From Motacilla alba alba (taxonomy: Eukaryota; Chordata; Aves; Passeriformes; Motacillidae): a DNA stretch of 64,000 bases. This document shows positions 52,482 through 64,000 of the stretch, one piece after another (positions within the stretch are counted from its first letter, which is position 1; each line of letters opens with the position of its first letter). A program made the translations under genes and the position numbers. The DNA lies in NCBI RefSeq assembly GCF_015832195.1, contig NC_052030.1, positions 13,039,439 to 13,103,438 of the forward strand, given 5' to 3'. Below the pieces are notes generated by a model. That model ran no database searches. It was given only the letters and a program-made list of their open reading frames with translations, and was not told the DNA's origin.

Positions 52482-52759
52482 CTGGAACACACAGCTGGAA
52501 CACACAGCTGGAACACACACCTGGAACCCCACACCTGGAACACACAGCTGGGACCCACACCTGGAACCCCACAGCTGGAACACACACCTGGAACACACAG
52601 CTGGGACCCACAGCTGGAACACACAGCTGGAACCCCACAGCTGGAACACACACCTGGAACACACACCTGGAACCCACAGCTGGAACACACAGCTGGGACC
52701 CACAGCTGGGACCCACGGCTGGAACACACACCTGGAACCCCACAGCTGGAACCCCACAG
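52482..52759. repeat. Minisatellite of 13/14-bp units, 21 copies
   Basis: Units are CTGGAACACACAG, CTGGAACACACAC, CTGGGACCCACAG and the 14-bp CTGGAACCCCACAG. They are mixed without a simple order. The sequence returns to unique DNA at CTGCTCCCC. Frames through the array are chance products. Confidence 0.93.
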
Positions 52760-55700
52760 CTGCTCCCCCCAGGGTCATCATTAATCTGCAAGGAAACCCC
52801 ACAGAAGGTGGCATTTGCTCTCTGCCAAGGGCCTGCATTGCTCTCATTCCCTCCTCTGCACGGCAGCCCAAAGCCAGGCTGGTGGCCACGCAGCTGGCCC
52901 TGCCAGCAGGGGCACAGCAGCAGCCAGCCAGGGTCTGGGGAACAGCAGCAGGAGCAGGGAGCTGAACCCAAACCAAGCTGTATTTGCAGACAGCTCCAGC
53001 TGGAATGAGCCCTGAAACCAGCCCCATTGCAAGGATGCTCACCTCCTGAACACAGACTCCAGAAGTGCCACTGCCCAGGGCCCCGTCCATCACTGGGGTA
53101 CAGAGACGTGCCAAGGCCACAAGCTCTGAAAAAGCCTGAATATTGAACATCTCCATACAGGAAAAATGTCTCGTAGCTTCAGAACCCTGTGATTCGATTA
53201 ATTCCTGAAGCACCACAGATCCTCCCATGGTCATGAAACACTTTCTCCCATCAGCTGCACGGGCTGGCTGCAGTCACCAGCATGTGAAACAGGATCTGAT
53301 CTGACTCCCACGCTGCACAAAGATTGATTAACAAGCTCTGCAATACAAAGTCCTTGCAGTGGAAGCTGCCTGAGCACGAGAGCCGATCCATAAAGGAGGT
53401 TTCTGGATCCAGGCAAAGCTGGGAGAGCCACAGCCAGTGAGACAATCTGTTCCTCTGGACTGCCACAGAAATATTGCAGAACTAGACTGAAACGACAGCC
53501 CAGAAACAGCCCAGGGAAAATCTGAGGGTTTACTGCTGTCAGTAATGACCCTGGAACAGACTACTGCTCAAATCTGCAGACAGTATCAGTTGGGAAGGCA
53601 TTGTCGATACAGAAGTTTGAACTATTAAACAGAAGCAAGAGATAAACCCAAGGATTCAGAAAAAAGAAATGAATGAAATGCTGTCACAGTGAGAAGTTTC
53701 ATCATGGGGACTGAGAGTCAGAATTTCAGCCATCAGGGAAGAGGTCTCCAGTCTGGACAACAGAGCAGCAGAAAGACCTGGATGTAAGTGAGTCACAGGA
53801 CAAGTCTGTGCCATTGCAGAGAACAAGGCCTGACCAACTCTACAGAACCCCAGCAAACAGAACAAACCCTGGCACGCATCTTCTGAGACACAGGACAAAA
53901 CACTTCCAGGACATAAACACTTGGACAACAATGGCAAGAGACATTATCTGGTATTCTGGCATCGTCTGGGATGGCTATTTCCAAGAAAGGTGACTCCAAA
54001 CCAGAAGTGGAGGGTGCTGAGACGTTACTGGAAGAATGGCAAGTCTGTTTCACGGTGTGAAATTTGAAGTCCTTGACCTGTCTAATTTCAGGAAGCAATA
54101 GGATATATTTCTGAAAATAAAATGGTTGCTGGCAATATCACAGTGATCCAACGGTTTCTCCCTTTCTTAGGAGTAGATTTCATCTGTGATTCACTAATCA
54201 TTTTGATTTAAAAAGGCTCCTTTTCAGCACTGGGTAACATTTTATTTAAATATTTGAAAACTTGCCGAATACTGTAATTGCAATTTAAAAGCTATGAATT
54301 AGGAAGGTAAAAGCTTTTATCTACTCTCTAGACATGTCTTTCTTTTTCATAAAGCTGTCAGTGGAAGTCTTTAGGAATATTCCCTCACTGGATTGGAGCA
54401 GGACAGAGGGTTTGGCTGATGCGATCCTGGCTGCTCAGCTGCCAGGCAGAACTGGGGCTGCTCCCAGCCACAGCAGATCCCCCCAAAATCAACCTGTTTC
54501 TCTACATCCCTCCCAAGGGGGAGACTCACCTTTCAGAAAAGCTCAGATTTCACCCCAAAGCACCCTGACTGGCAGCTCAGAGGAGGATGGGGACAGGAGG
54601 CTGCAGCAGCCCCCTGGGAATTCTGGTGGCTCAGCCTGAGCTGCACAGCCAGTCTCCAGCAGAACATGGCCAGCACTATTTAACAACGACACGTGTCAGG
54701 TCCGTGTATTTATAAGGGCATTAATACCCTGGGTATTTATAAAATCCATCAGAGCCAGCTGCTGCCATGGCAGCTGATCCCTGTAATTATTAGAAATAAT
54801 TGTAGTACAAATAAGGTTTCCTTTATAATAAATAGCCTCTTTACTGCCACAACTGATTTTATTTATTTACCTGGTCTGCTTATACAGCTTCTCATGCTGA
54901 TGGTAAGTAGAACAGTTTACTTCCTGTCAACATATTCATTAAAGTTTTAAAAAGAACATCAGGAGCAGGTTGAAACAATGACATACATGAAATTACATGT
55001 TCTGCTATAAAGACCATTAAAAACCAACTCAAATTATTCCTGTCTCCAAAACCAGAGAAATAACATAACACTTACTTTCATTGTGCTTCTTTCTAAATGG
55101 AAGAGGAGAATTTTTTTTCTAATTTTCCTTTAATTTGCAAATGCCAAGCCGGCTTTGCAAGCACCACAGGGAAAACTGAGTATCAAACTAATCAAAGCTG
55201 GACTCCAAAAGGGCTGCACGTGAATCGTCATTGCCTCAGCACAAAGTGAAGCATGACAAAGATCCGGGCGTTGGGAATAGCCTGGAGCTCCCTCCCTGGC
55301 AGGGAAGGTTACACTACTCCCAGCCTGTCAGGGATCCAGGGACTGCTGCCACTCGTCTCTGCCTTCTCCCCTCCCCACCCTCCCACAGCTGCTGCCTTGC
55401 AAATGCCACCTCCTGACACCCTCACAGGCTGCCTGTGACCTTTGAGCACACAGGGCTGTGCTGCTGCAAAATGGGCTTCTCTTCATCTTTCATGGAAATC
55501 AGGAGAGTGAGCTGATTTGTGGCAGCTGCCAGCAGAAGCTAGTTCAGCTCTCAGGAGCTATATTTTGCCACTATATCACTTGATAATAAAGCAATCACAG
55601 CTGGTGGGCACACCTGAGGAGAACTCTGGTTTCCTGCCACCGCTGGAACCACCGGGGAGGAAACCTTTTATCTTTTCAATTATGCACGGAGAGAACAGAA

Positions 55701-56818
55701 ACCCCAACATCTCCCATCACGTCAGTCTGATCCTTGCACAGCCTTAACCCTCAAGCAGAACTCGTGTGCCGGCTCTCAGGGCCCCGCTGACAGCAGAGCT
55801 GGGCTCGATGCCCCGGCCCAGAACACTCTGGGGATCTCTGAAAGCCTCTTCCCTTCCCACCCCAGCGGCAGAGGCCACGCAGAGCTCAGCAGGAGGAAGC
55901 AGCCGTGCAAAGGGGTCACACACTCCCTTTGTGAGCCAGCCCCAGGCCCAGAGACACCCGGGCAATGAAGGCACGAGCCAGCAGGGGCTGGCGTGGGTTT
56001 GGTTAAATAAAGAGTCACAGCATCTGAGCAGCTCAGAAGTTGGTAAATATAAATAACAAGAGCAGGCAGTTCTGGGAGTCTGAACGTGCAGAGAACACCC
56101 TCAGTCTTCAGTAATGGCATAATTAACTTGCTGTCACCAGGCAAACATCCAGGTTACATTTTTTTAAATGCTTTGAGATTGATTTTTGTTTTTCTTTCAG
56201 CACTAAATAATAATGTGTCAATATTTTCTAACAGATTGCCTAAGAAGAGAAATGAGGCACAGCCAGACCTTACACAAGCGTGCTTCATCCCCAACAACAC
56301 AGAACTATGAAAGGGGCAGGAGAGGAAATGCACACATTTCTGATTGTACTTGAAATCTGGGTATCTAACAGGCCTTTTTAAGGCAAAAACAAGGCTAAGG
56401 GATCAGGCCATTTTCAGGTGCTGCAGTTTTCACTGTGACCGTGGGGCACCTGCTGGAATGCATTTCTGCAGAACAGACAGCTGGCTACACACTGCACTTT
56501 GTGCTCCCCAGCTAATTCAGATTAATCAGAGCTCACGCCATTCCTTTCATTTCTTTTCTCACTCTCAAATGGACCTGGAGTCAGAACTCAGACTGTGGAA
56601 ATCCTGTCCCTCAGGAGCTCCTGACTCAGGTCAGAGATGCACCACCATGGAGCAAGTGCCCGAGCACACCTGGTGCTGCACCCACAGCAGTTCTGAGCAG
56701 GGGAAATGCCATCAGCCCAGCTTCTGCCCCACAAATCACCGCAGCAGGCACGAGCAGGAGCTGGCCTGCCAAGGCAGGATCAGACTCTCGAGGTGTTCCC
56801 TCTGTCCCTCCCCTCTCA

Positions 56819-57094
<276 letters not shown>

Positions 57095-59699
57095 TCATTC
57101 ACATCACTGATAAGCCAGCAATATAATTGCTTTTATAGTAATAAAACCTTGGATTAAGGCTCCTTCAAAGAGAGGATTTGGTGGGATGATGGATTTAACA
57201 ATAAATTAATAATTTGTACTTGTCTTAAGATTTCAGGTTATTTCCCACCAATTCAAGTGGTTCGCTAACACTTTGTGACTGGATCACTGAGCACTGCTCC
57301 ATTTCACAGGGGGAGAAACACAACCAGATCAAAGGCAAACCAGAGGCTGAAAGCACAGCCTAAAGTGCCTCCCAGCCCCCCTGTAATGCACATTGCATTG
57401 CCTCCCTGGTAAAGCAGCACGTGAGCAGCAAGTGAGGGAATCACTCCTTGGAAGGGAAACCACTGCATCAAAAGTATTTTCTGTTTATTAAAAAGACAGC
57501 CATGGAAGAAAGGTCAAAGCTCGGGATGGGGTCCATGAACAAGGGCAGCAGGGAGCAGAGGACTGCAAAACCCAGAATTAATTTTTGGCTGTGCTGCTGC
57601 CTTGCTGTGAGTGTCAGTGGGAAGCTCCTTTCGTCCTTTGCTAAACCAGGAATTACAGATAACCGAGCTTGTTGAGACAGTTACAAAACTGGCTTGTTTA
57701 ATATCAGCCAGTGCTGCCGGGATCCTGGAGTGAAGAGCCCCAGAGAAGAGCAAAGCCTTACTGGGTGTGACACTGTGGGGGCACTGGGGCTTTGTGAGCT
57801 GTCCTTCCTTGGGGTCCGTGTTTGTCTCAGAGGATTCCATACAGCAGAAATGCAACGAGGGAAGACTGGAAAGGGAATTGATGAAATTCCTGTAAAGTTT
57901 GTTATAAAACCAGCTACTGCATGGAAAGGTAGTGAAGAGTGCATTAAGGTGAGCTCCTTAGGCCAGTGGCATCAAGAGAGAGAACAAAATACTCAATTTC
58001 CTGTAAAGCTGCAGAGGAATGTGGAATTTCTCAGCAGGGCGCAAATCCAGGGGACACTGAGAATGCTCTTCTCCTGAAGCACTGAATGCTGAAGCAGCTT
58101 CCGTGCTTGTGTGGAGGGGAAAGGAAAGAGCAGAGTTTCTTTCTGTGGGATAATCCTCAAGGAGAGGCAGACTGGTACAGCACTGATACAGGCAAAATAT
58201 TTTATAAAAAAATCCACCAGCCCCCTTCTGCACCTCCCCAAAGCTTCCCTGGCACCTTCTCATCAGAAAAGGTACCAAGCTCCATCCCTGGCTCCAGCAG
58301 GCTGCAAGGGACAGGAGCAGCCTAAACCATGAACATGCAAGCCAGGATGTGTGACAAAGTGAACAAAGCCTGCAGCAGAGCAGAGGAGAGGAAAGGTAAT
58401 TTCATTCTCCTCCACCCCCACAGACGTGGCCAGCACATCTCCTGCAGGGCACCGAAGAGTCTGTGGCCTGAAATGCTGCACGGGCCAGGGCAAGGGGGGA
58501 ACAGCAGAGCTCAGGAAAAGGAGGAATGTTTCCAGGGATAGCTGGGAAACATCCCAGCAGAGAGAAGGGTGGCAGCAGCACAGCTGACCCCAGGAGGCCT
58601 GAAGGGGTTTCTGAAAACCATTACACGGGAGAGAAAATTAAACCGAAAATTACTTTCTCATAAAAAGAGGGGATGAGATGATTTATGCAGCACAAAGTGG
58701 AAAAAAGGTGACATTTCAGACAGAAGGTAATTTTTTGGGTAAAAGCAAGTCACGTGCTATGTTGTCATTCAGACAAACGCCCCAAGTTTCCTTCCCTGTG
58801 TGGGAGGAAACACCACCAACCCACAGCAGATGCAGGATAAACACCTGAAAAGCCACAGCACTGCCACACTGGAACAAAGCTCTGTATTTTTAAAAAACAT
58901 TTCATTTCTGATACAGATTCTGTTTAAAATGAAAAAAGAACCCTTTTCCTATGGTATTTTCTGCAGAATGTAAACAATTTCACTAAAGGGATTTTACAAA
59001 CCTTCTCTGCTCCTCTCTTCTGGAATTCTAAGCCATTACTCCTGATTCCATCACTGAACAGGACTTGTGTCCTAACCAAGAATGAGGAGGTGGAAAGGAA
59101 ATCAAAGGATCGCTAGAGAATCAGCCCTTCCTGCAGAGTATTTGCTTTTTGGTACCTCCTTCCCTCCTCTCCCAGCCCTGGAGCTCCCCTAGAGCACACG
59201 GGCATTGAATTACACTCCCCTGGAGCAGCAGATCCCCAGCAGTGCCAAAGTCTTTAAATAAAGTGGATTTTCTCCATATTTTTGCAGTGCTCCTGGGAAC
59301 ATGCAGCCCAGTAACAAACTGTCTTCACACCTAAACAGATTTTGGGTGGGGAAAAAAAAAAGGAGGAGAGAACTAGGAGATATTAAGAGAAAAGAAATCG
59401 CTGAGTGAAAAATCTCCTGTACCAGAAGGAACATATTTTTTTATATATATATCCCATCCATATTTAAAGTAGCCAGCAGAGAATCCTGATAATCTTTTAG
59501 TTTATTTTCACCAAGAAAAGATTGTCTGTCTAGTCTTTGCTGAATTCTTAAAAAATATCCACAACTCTGGTCTCAGGAGAGAGAATCCTTTTATTTGTGA
59601 GGGTTTTTTGTTTGCTTTAAGAAGCCTCTACATCTGAGTCAAACTGTTGTGGCAGGAGGGACATTTGCATTCCTCTCCACATTTGCTGGGGAGACAGAG

Positions 59700-60340
59700 A
59701 TCACATCTCTGCTGAATAAACAGCCACTTGTGATGCAATAACCCCCTTCTGCTGCCATGTCTGACAGCCCCTCGTGGTGACGTGCAGGGGGTGAGCAAGG
59801 GGAGCTGTGGGGTCCCGCAGGGCACGACGGGGGAGTGCCAGGAACAGGAACCCACACACCCGGGGCTTGTGTCCCCAAAGGAGTCCGAGGAGTGCTGTAA
59901 CCGTATCTGAGTAAAGGGAGAGGCCTCGGGGCATTTCCCACGTGTCTCTCAAGATTGTGGTGGACGGAGCCTCCTTTTTATCCCAATTTTATCCCAGCCA
60001 CAGTTCCCTCTCTCTTTCCCCACGGGCTGAGGTGCTTGAGAGGTACAGACTTCCCAAAACGCCTAGGACCCCTTCTCATGCACAACCCCCTTTTCTTCTC
60101 CTCGTGTCAGTCAGGAATTCCTATGGAATGCATGGTTCCTCCCCTTGTTCCTCATCTCTGTGTATCTGGCTTCACCTCTCAGCAGACCCACAGCTGGTTT
60201 GTGAAGACAAACCTCTCTCATTCCTTCCATCCATCAGTGGAATCCTTCCCCTGTTCCTTGCCTCGATCAGAGCCAGTTTTATCTACCAGCAGACCCAGAT
60301 TTGTTTGTGAAGACAAATCCCTGACTCCTTCAGGAGAAGC
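59700..60340 (-). mobile_element. Candidate songbird-type LTR, minus strand
   Basis: Read on the minus strand, the segment begins with two diverged copies of an about 106-bp block containing TTTGTCTTCACAAAC and GGGTCTGCTG (60124-60335). It continues through a GC-poor part to two TATA-like boxes, GGGATAAAATTGG and GGGATAAAAAGGAGG (59975-59996), and then enters a GC-rich downstream part. Enhancer duplication followed by TATA and a leader is the usual U3-R layout of retroviral LTRs, and the wording resembles LTRs I associate with passerine genomes. No coding remnant is visible, so it would be a solo LTR. Both ends are approximate. Confidence 0.45.
60124..60335 (-). repeat. Diverged 106-bp direct duplication inside the LTR-like segment
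   Basis: The motifs AGCAGACCC (60181 and 60288) and GTTTGTGAAGACAAA (60197 and 60303) recur 106-107 bp apart, with matching flanks such as TGGAAT...CCTTGTTCCT. The two copies differ by several substitutions and small indels, so the duplication is not recent. Confidence 0.7.
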
Positions 60341-60587
60341 CCTCTGTGTGTCTGGGGGCTGATCCAGCTGGGTTCTCCTTGCTGATCCTCAGCTCCCAGG
60401 GCTCTGCTGAAACTGCCCCAGCTCAGGTGGTGGGGATTTCAACCCCCCTGCCCCAGCTGTGATGGTGGAAAGGTCACGAGCACATTTCAGCTCTTTCCTA
60501 GTGTTTCCTTGTGTGTCAGTTCTGAGACTGCATCCAGACCTGCTGCCCTTGGGTGTCTGGGCAGGTGTGCTCTGAAACACACGGGGA

Positions 60588-61200
60588 TCACAGTGCTCTG
60601 CTGCCGTGGCACAGCTGGGCACAGCACACACTGCTCTGCTGCCATGGCACAGCTGGGATCACACTGCTCTCTGCCATGGCACAGCTGGGCACAGCACACA
60701 CTGCTCTCTGCCATGGCACAGCTGGGCACAGCACACACTGCTCTGCTGCCATGGCACAGCTGGGCACAGCACACACTGCTCTCTGCCATGGCACAGCTGG
60801 GCACAGCACACACTGCTCTCTGCCGTGGCACAGCTGGGCACAGCACACACTGCTCTGCTGCCATGGCACAGCTGGGCACAGCACACACTGCTCTCTGCCA
60901 TGGCACAGCTGGGCACAGCACACACTGCTCTGCTGCCATGGCACAGCTGGGCACAGCACACACTGCTCTCTGCCATGGCACAGCTGGGCACAGCACACAC
61001 TGCTCTGCTGCCATGGCACAGCTGGGATCACACTGCTCTGCTGCCGTGGCACAGCTGGGATCACAGCACACACTGCTCTCTGCCATGGCACAGCTGGGCA
61101 CAGCACACACTGCTCTCTGCCATGGCACAGCTGGGCACACACTGCTCTCTGCCATGGCACAGCTGGGATCACACTGCTCTCTGCCATGGCACAGCTGGGA
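60588..61200. repeat. Minisatellite of 37/38-bp units, about 17 copies
   Basis: The unit is GCCATGGCACAGCTGGGCAC, AGCACACACTGCTCT, then CT or GCT before the next GCC. The 37-bp form (CTCTCTGCC) and the 38-bp form (CTCTGCTGCC) alternate in part of the array. Some copies are shortened to GGGATCACACTGCTC. Three copies have GCCGTGG in place of GCCATGG. Open frames of 199-307 residues on both strands are caused by the array. Confidence 0.94.
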
Positions 61201-64000
61201 TGTTGGGCACAGCCTGGGAGCCCAGGGCTGGGAAAGGCCCCCCCTGGGCCTGGGCAGGCTGGGGGAGCTTCTGTGGCTCATGTCCTTGTCCCTCTCCCAC
61301 GTGCCACACGGTAAAAGCCCCACAGTACTCTCCCAGGCAGAGAGACATTTCTTATTGTAATGAATCCAACCCAATTGACTTTTCCCTCTGCTTCCCAAGC
61401 TAGAGTGCAATCATGAATATTTTTCAGCTTGTTTTTGGAGAAAGCTTTTCTACCTGCAATAACAATTGCAGCTTTTCCGTGGACTGTTTTGTTCCTCCAA
61501 CTGGTACTTAAGGTAAAACATTCAAACGCTGCAAGAGCTGCCATGAAGCAGGAGTTTCACCAAGGCTGGCGGTGCCTGCCCGCACGGAGGGGCTGGCTCA
61601 GCTCCAGAATGAGGGCTCTGATCCCCCACACCCAGCAGGGCTGCGATCTGCCTGGCAAGGCCAGCAGGATTGCCAGCCCTCCCTGGCAGCCACAAAGAAC
61701 GTGTCTGAGTTCACCCAAAAGGCTGGAGCTTCATTAACCAAACCCAACAGCATGGTGCAAAACTGCCCCACGCGCTGCCAGCACACTGACAGCTCACCCT
61801 CTGCACATCACACAAATCAGAAAAACTAAAACATTTTAGACAAGAAAGTGAGACTTGGGGCTCGGCCCATCCCAAGGTCAGAAAGGGCATTCTGAAACCC
61901 AGTATCTGTAGAACCTGGAGCACTGTGCTACAGCAAAGATCATCACCCACCACTGATGTATCAAGAGAAGGTGATACATACAGCACTACATTAAAATTTA
62001 ACTTTATTCAGTGTCATCTTACTATTAAAAATTCAGGATAGGTAGACTGAAAAGTCATTTTTCTGTGGGAATCACCATATGAAGTGAACCAACTAGCAAG
62101 AAAAATCACCAGGAAATGAGTCTGCTAATCATGTAATAGAGTTATTTTTAAAAATTGATCCATCTCTCTGGAGCTTGACATCAGGAGTGTTGGTTGAGAA
62201 ATATTTGCTGAATTATTTATTCGACTTTTATTTTTTTGCTATTGTCAAATAAATTATTCACTATATGATTTTCCAGGTGTTGATAGCACTTTTCCCAAAT
62301 AACTCAATTTAAAAGTGAGCAAAAATTAGCAAACCTTTTAATATAATATCAATTTAAAACAAAATTACCCACCGAGTCAGCAGTTCAGTTCAGAACCAGG
62401 GCTCTGAGCATCCCCTGGCGTGGCCAAGGCAGGGATCATGTCCCACACGGTGCCAAGGAAGGGTAAATCACGCTGACTTTGCTCCATGCCATCTGACAAT
62501 CACTCAGTGCACGATCCCCAGCAGCAGGGACATCAGGGGCCTCTGCAGCAGCCCCAGCACGGGGCACGGGCAGCACAGCCCCAGCTCCTGTGAGGAGGCA
62601 CAGCTGAAGGCTACAAAGCGGTTTTACTGACAGTGCAAAGTCCAATAAAACCCTGCAAATACACTCAATCCAGCTTTCTCCACCTGCTGCTTTACTGTCC
62701 TCGGCACAAAAATAACAATAAATGTGGCTAACTCACTGGTAAGTGTGGTAAAACTGCACAAGAGGAAAGCACAGAGCCACAAGTGCTCACAATTCATTGA
62801 CGTGTCTGCAGGAACCAGGCTCAGACCACACTGTGCAAGACACCCAGGGAATGTGGTGAGGGTTGGCTTAACAAGGGGGAAAACCTGGAAAATGAACCAC
62901 AGCTGCCATTTCACGGGCAGCAAAACCAGGGCTAAAGGCTTCAGTCAAGGACAGCTGAGCAGACGAGGCAGGGAGCTGTGGGGACTCACACCATGCCCCC
63001 AGAGCTGAGCCTCTGGATCAATAACACTCCCAGCACTCCTAAAAAGAGCTTTAGATGTTTCAGCCACATTACAGTTTGGCAGCCTGTTAACACCCTCGCG
63101 GTCTCCTGCAAATGAAAGAAACCTTTTTCTGAATGGCAGGAGTGGCACAAACCCTGCACTGCTCTGAGGCAAGGAGAGCCAGGATCTGCACGCTCAAATC
63201 CTCCAGAGCCAGCACTGCAAATATTTACTGGTGAGTAATCCCAGCACACCAAACTTGAGATCAAGCACACGACCCTGCAGCACAATTCACTCCTCATCCT
63301 ACAAATATTTACCCACCCAAAAACCCCTCTCACACGGGACCAGCAAATTTACACTTGAGCATTAATATATGTGGGGTTAGACTTTGGAATTCAGAATGGT
63401 TTTGAAATTATGCGCCCTTCTAATTTCTAAAAAATTTAATTGTGGCATTAGATCCAGAGTGGCAGATTTGGGATCTCGGCATTTAGCTCCAGCCACGTCT
63501 CCACGGTGAGATCTGTAACGCGTTTTTTGATGCCTTGCTTATTAGTGTCCACACTGGTTCCACAAATGCAATTATATCTAAAAGCAGCATTACATTCCAC
63601 AAGACTCAAGCTCTCGATATATTTCAAAATTAGTGACTTATTTGGAGACACCTGCCAAGGCACATCCAATATATGAGATTAGTACCCTCAGCTACAGGAA
63701 TTTCCTCTGCTGTGAACTGTTCAGCAAGTATTTCTGCTGAACTCATACATCTTCCAGAACTGCAAAGTCCTCTTCAATTAAAATAAAAATTTTTAGAAAG
63801 AGTTTTCTTTGCACAATTGTTCAATGTTTGCCAAGTCTAGAATTGAAAAAGGAAATACTTTCCACCTTTCTTAATATTAAAACAGAAGCTTCCAGAATCC
63901 GGTTTGTTTCTTATTTTTAGCAATATGAAAAATAAACTAAAGAGAGAAGATACACCTTGTCTCCCTCCAAACCCAGCTTTCTGGAAGAGCTTTAGGCTGA

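Noticed and set aside
60487..61410. Open frames of up to 307 residues on both strands
   Set aside because: They are products of the 37/38-bp array.

Overview
The window is vertebrate nuclear DNA, most likely from a bird and probably a songbird. The signs are spliced exons with consensus splice sites, CR1-type LINE fragments, long-terminal-repeat remnants of an avian kind, and many GC-rich minisatellites in non-coding DNA. There is no complete gene, and nothing bacterial or CRISPR-like. Bird origin is an inference from repeat types and could be settled by one alignment.

The only gene with good support is TMEM132D, a single-pass membrane protein of the nervous system, read on the minus strand. 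Two consecutive internal exons are present: 56885-57068 (184 bp) and 18008-18151 (144 bp). Both have AG acceptors with pyrimidine tracts and GT donors, and they join in frame (phase 0). Their peptides match the TMEM132D extracellular region as I remember it. The intron between them is 38,733 bp. Positions 57069-64000 belong to the preceding intron and 1-18007 to the following one; both run off the window.

The remaining 99.5% is intron. It holds about fifteen tandem arrays with monomers from 5 to about 110 bp. Going along the plus strand they are: 98-bp units at 7.6 kb, alternating 33/38-bp units at 12.1 kb, 44/45-bp units at 14.2 kb, 17/18-bp and then 30-bp units at 18.3-19.5 kb, a 10-bp composite at 21.3 kb, a mixed array at 26.8 kb, 47-56-bp units at 32.3 kb, AT-rich 18-bp units at 35.5 kb, perfect 60-bp units at 37.7 kb, a pure pentanucleotide at 45.1 kb, two arrays at 51.0-51.5 kb, 13-bp units at 52.5 kb and 37/38-bp units at 60.6 kb. 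Several units have lengths divisible by three, so they produce long but spurious open frames on both strands.

Transposable-element relics are a CR1 reverse-transcriptase fragment near 4.75 kb, CR1 3'-end fragments near 27.3 and 29.9 kb, an LTR-like segment with matching TGTAAT/ATTACA ends at 29.04 kb, and a minus-strand LTR-like segment with a duplicated upstream block at 59.7-60.3 kb. AT-rich single-copy stretches between arrays (for example 10.5, 22.1 and 41.5 kb) look like candidate conserved non-coding DNA, but that needs alignment.

I did not find a new biological system. The most interesting signals are the structured arrays: the two-letter 17/18-bp array just upstream of the 3' splice site of the downstream exon, the 30-bp array containing a recent 180-bp internal duplication, the mismatch-free 60-bp array, and the pure TCTCC tract, which would be transcribed as GGAGA repeats.
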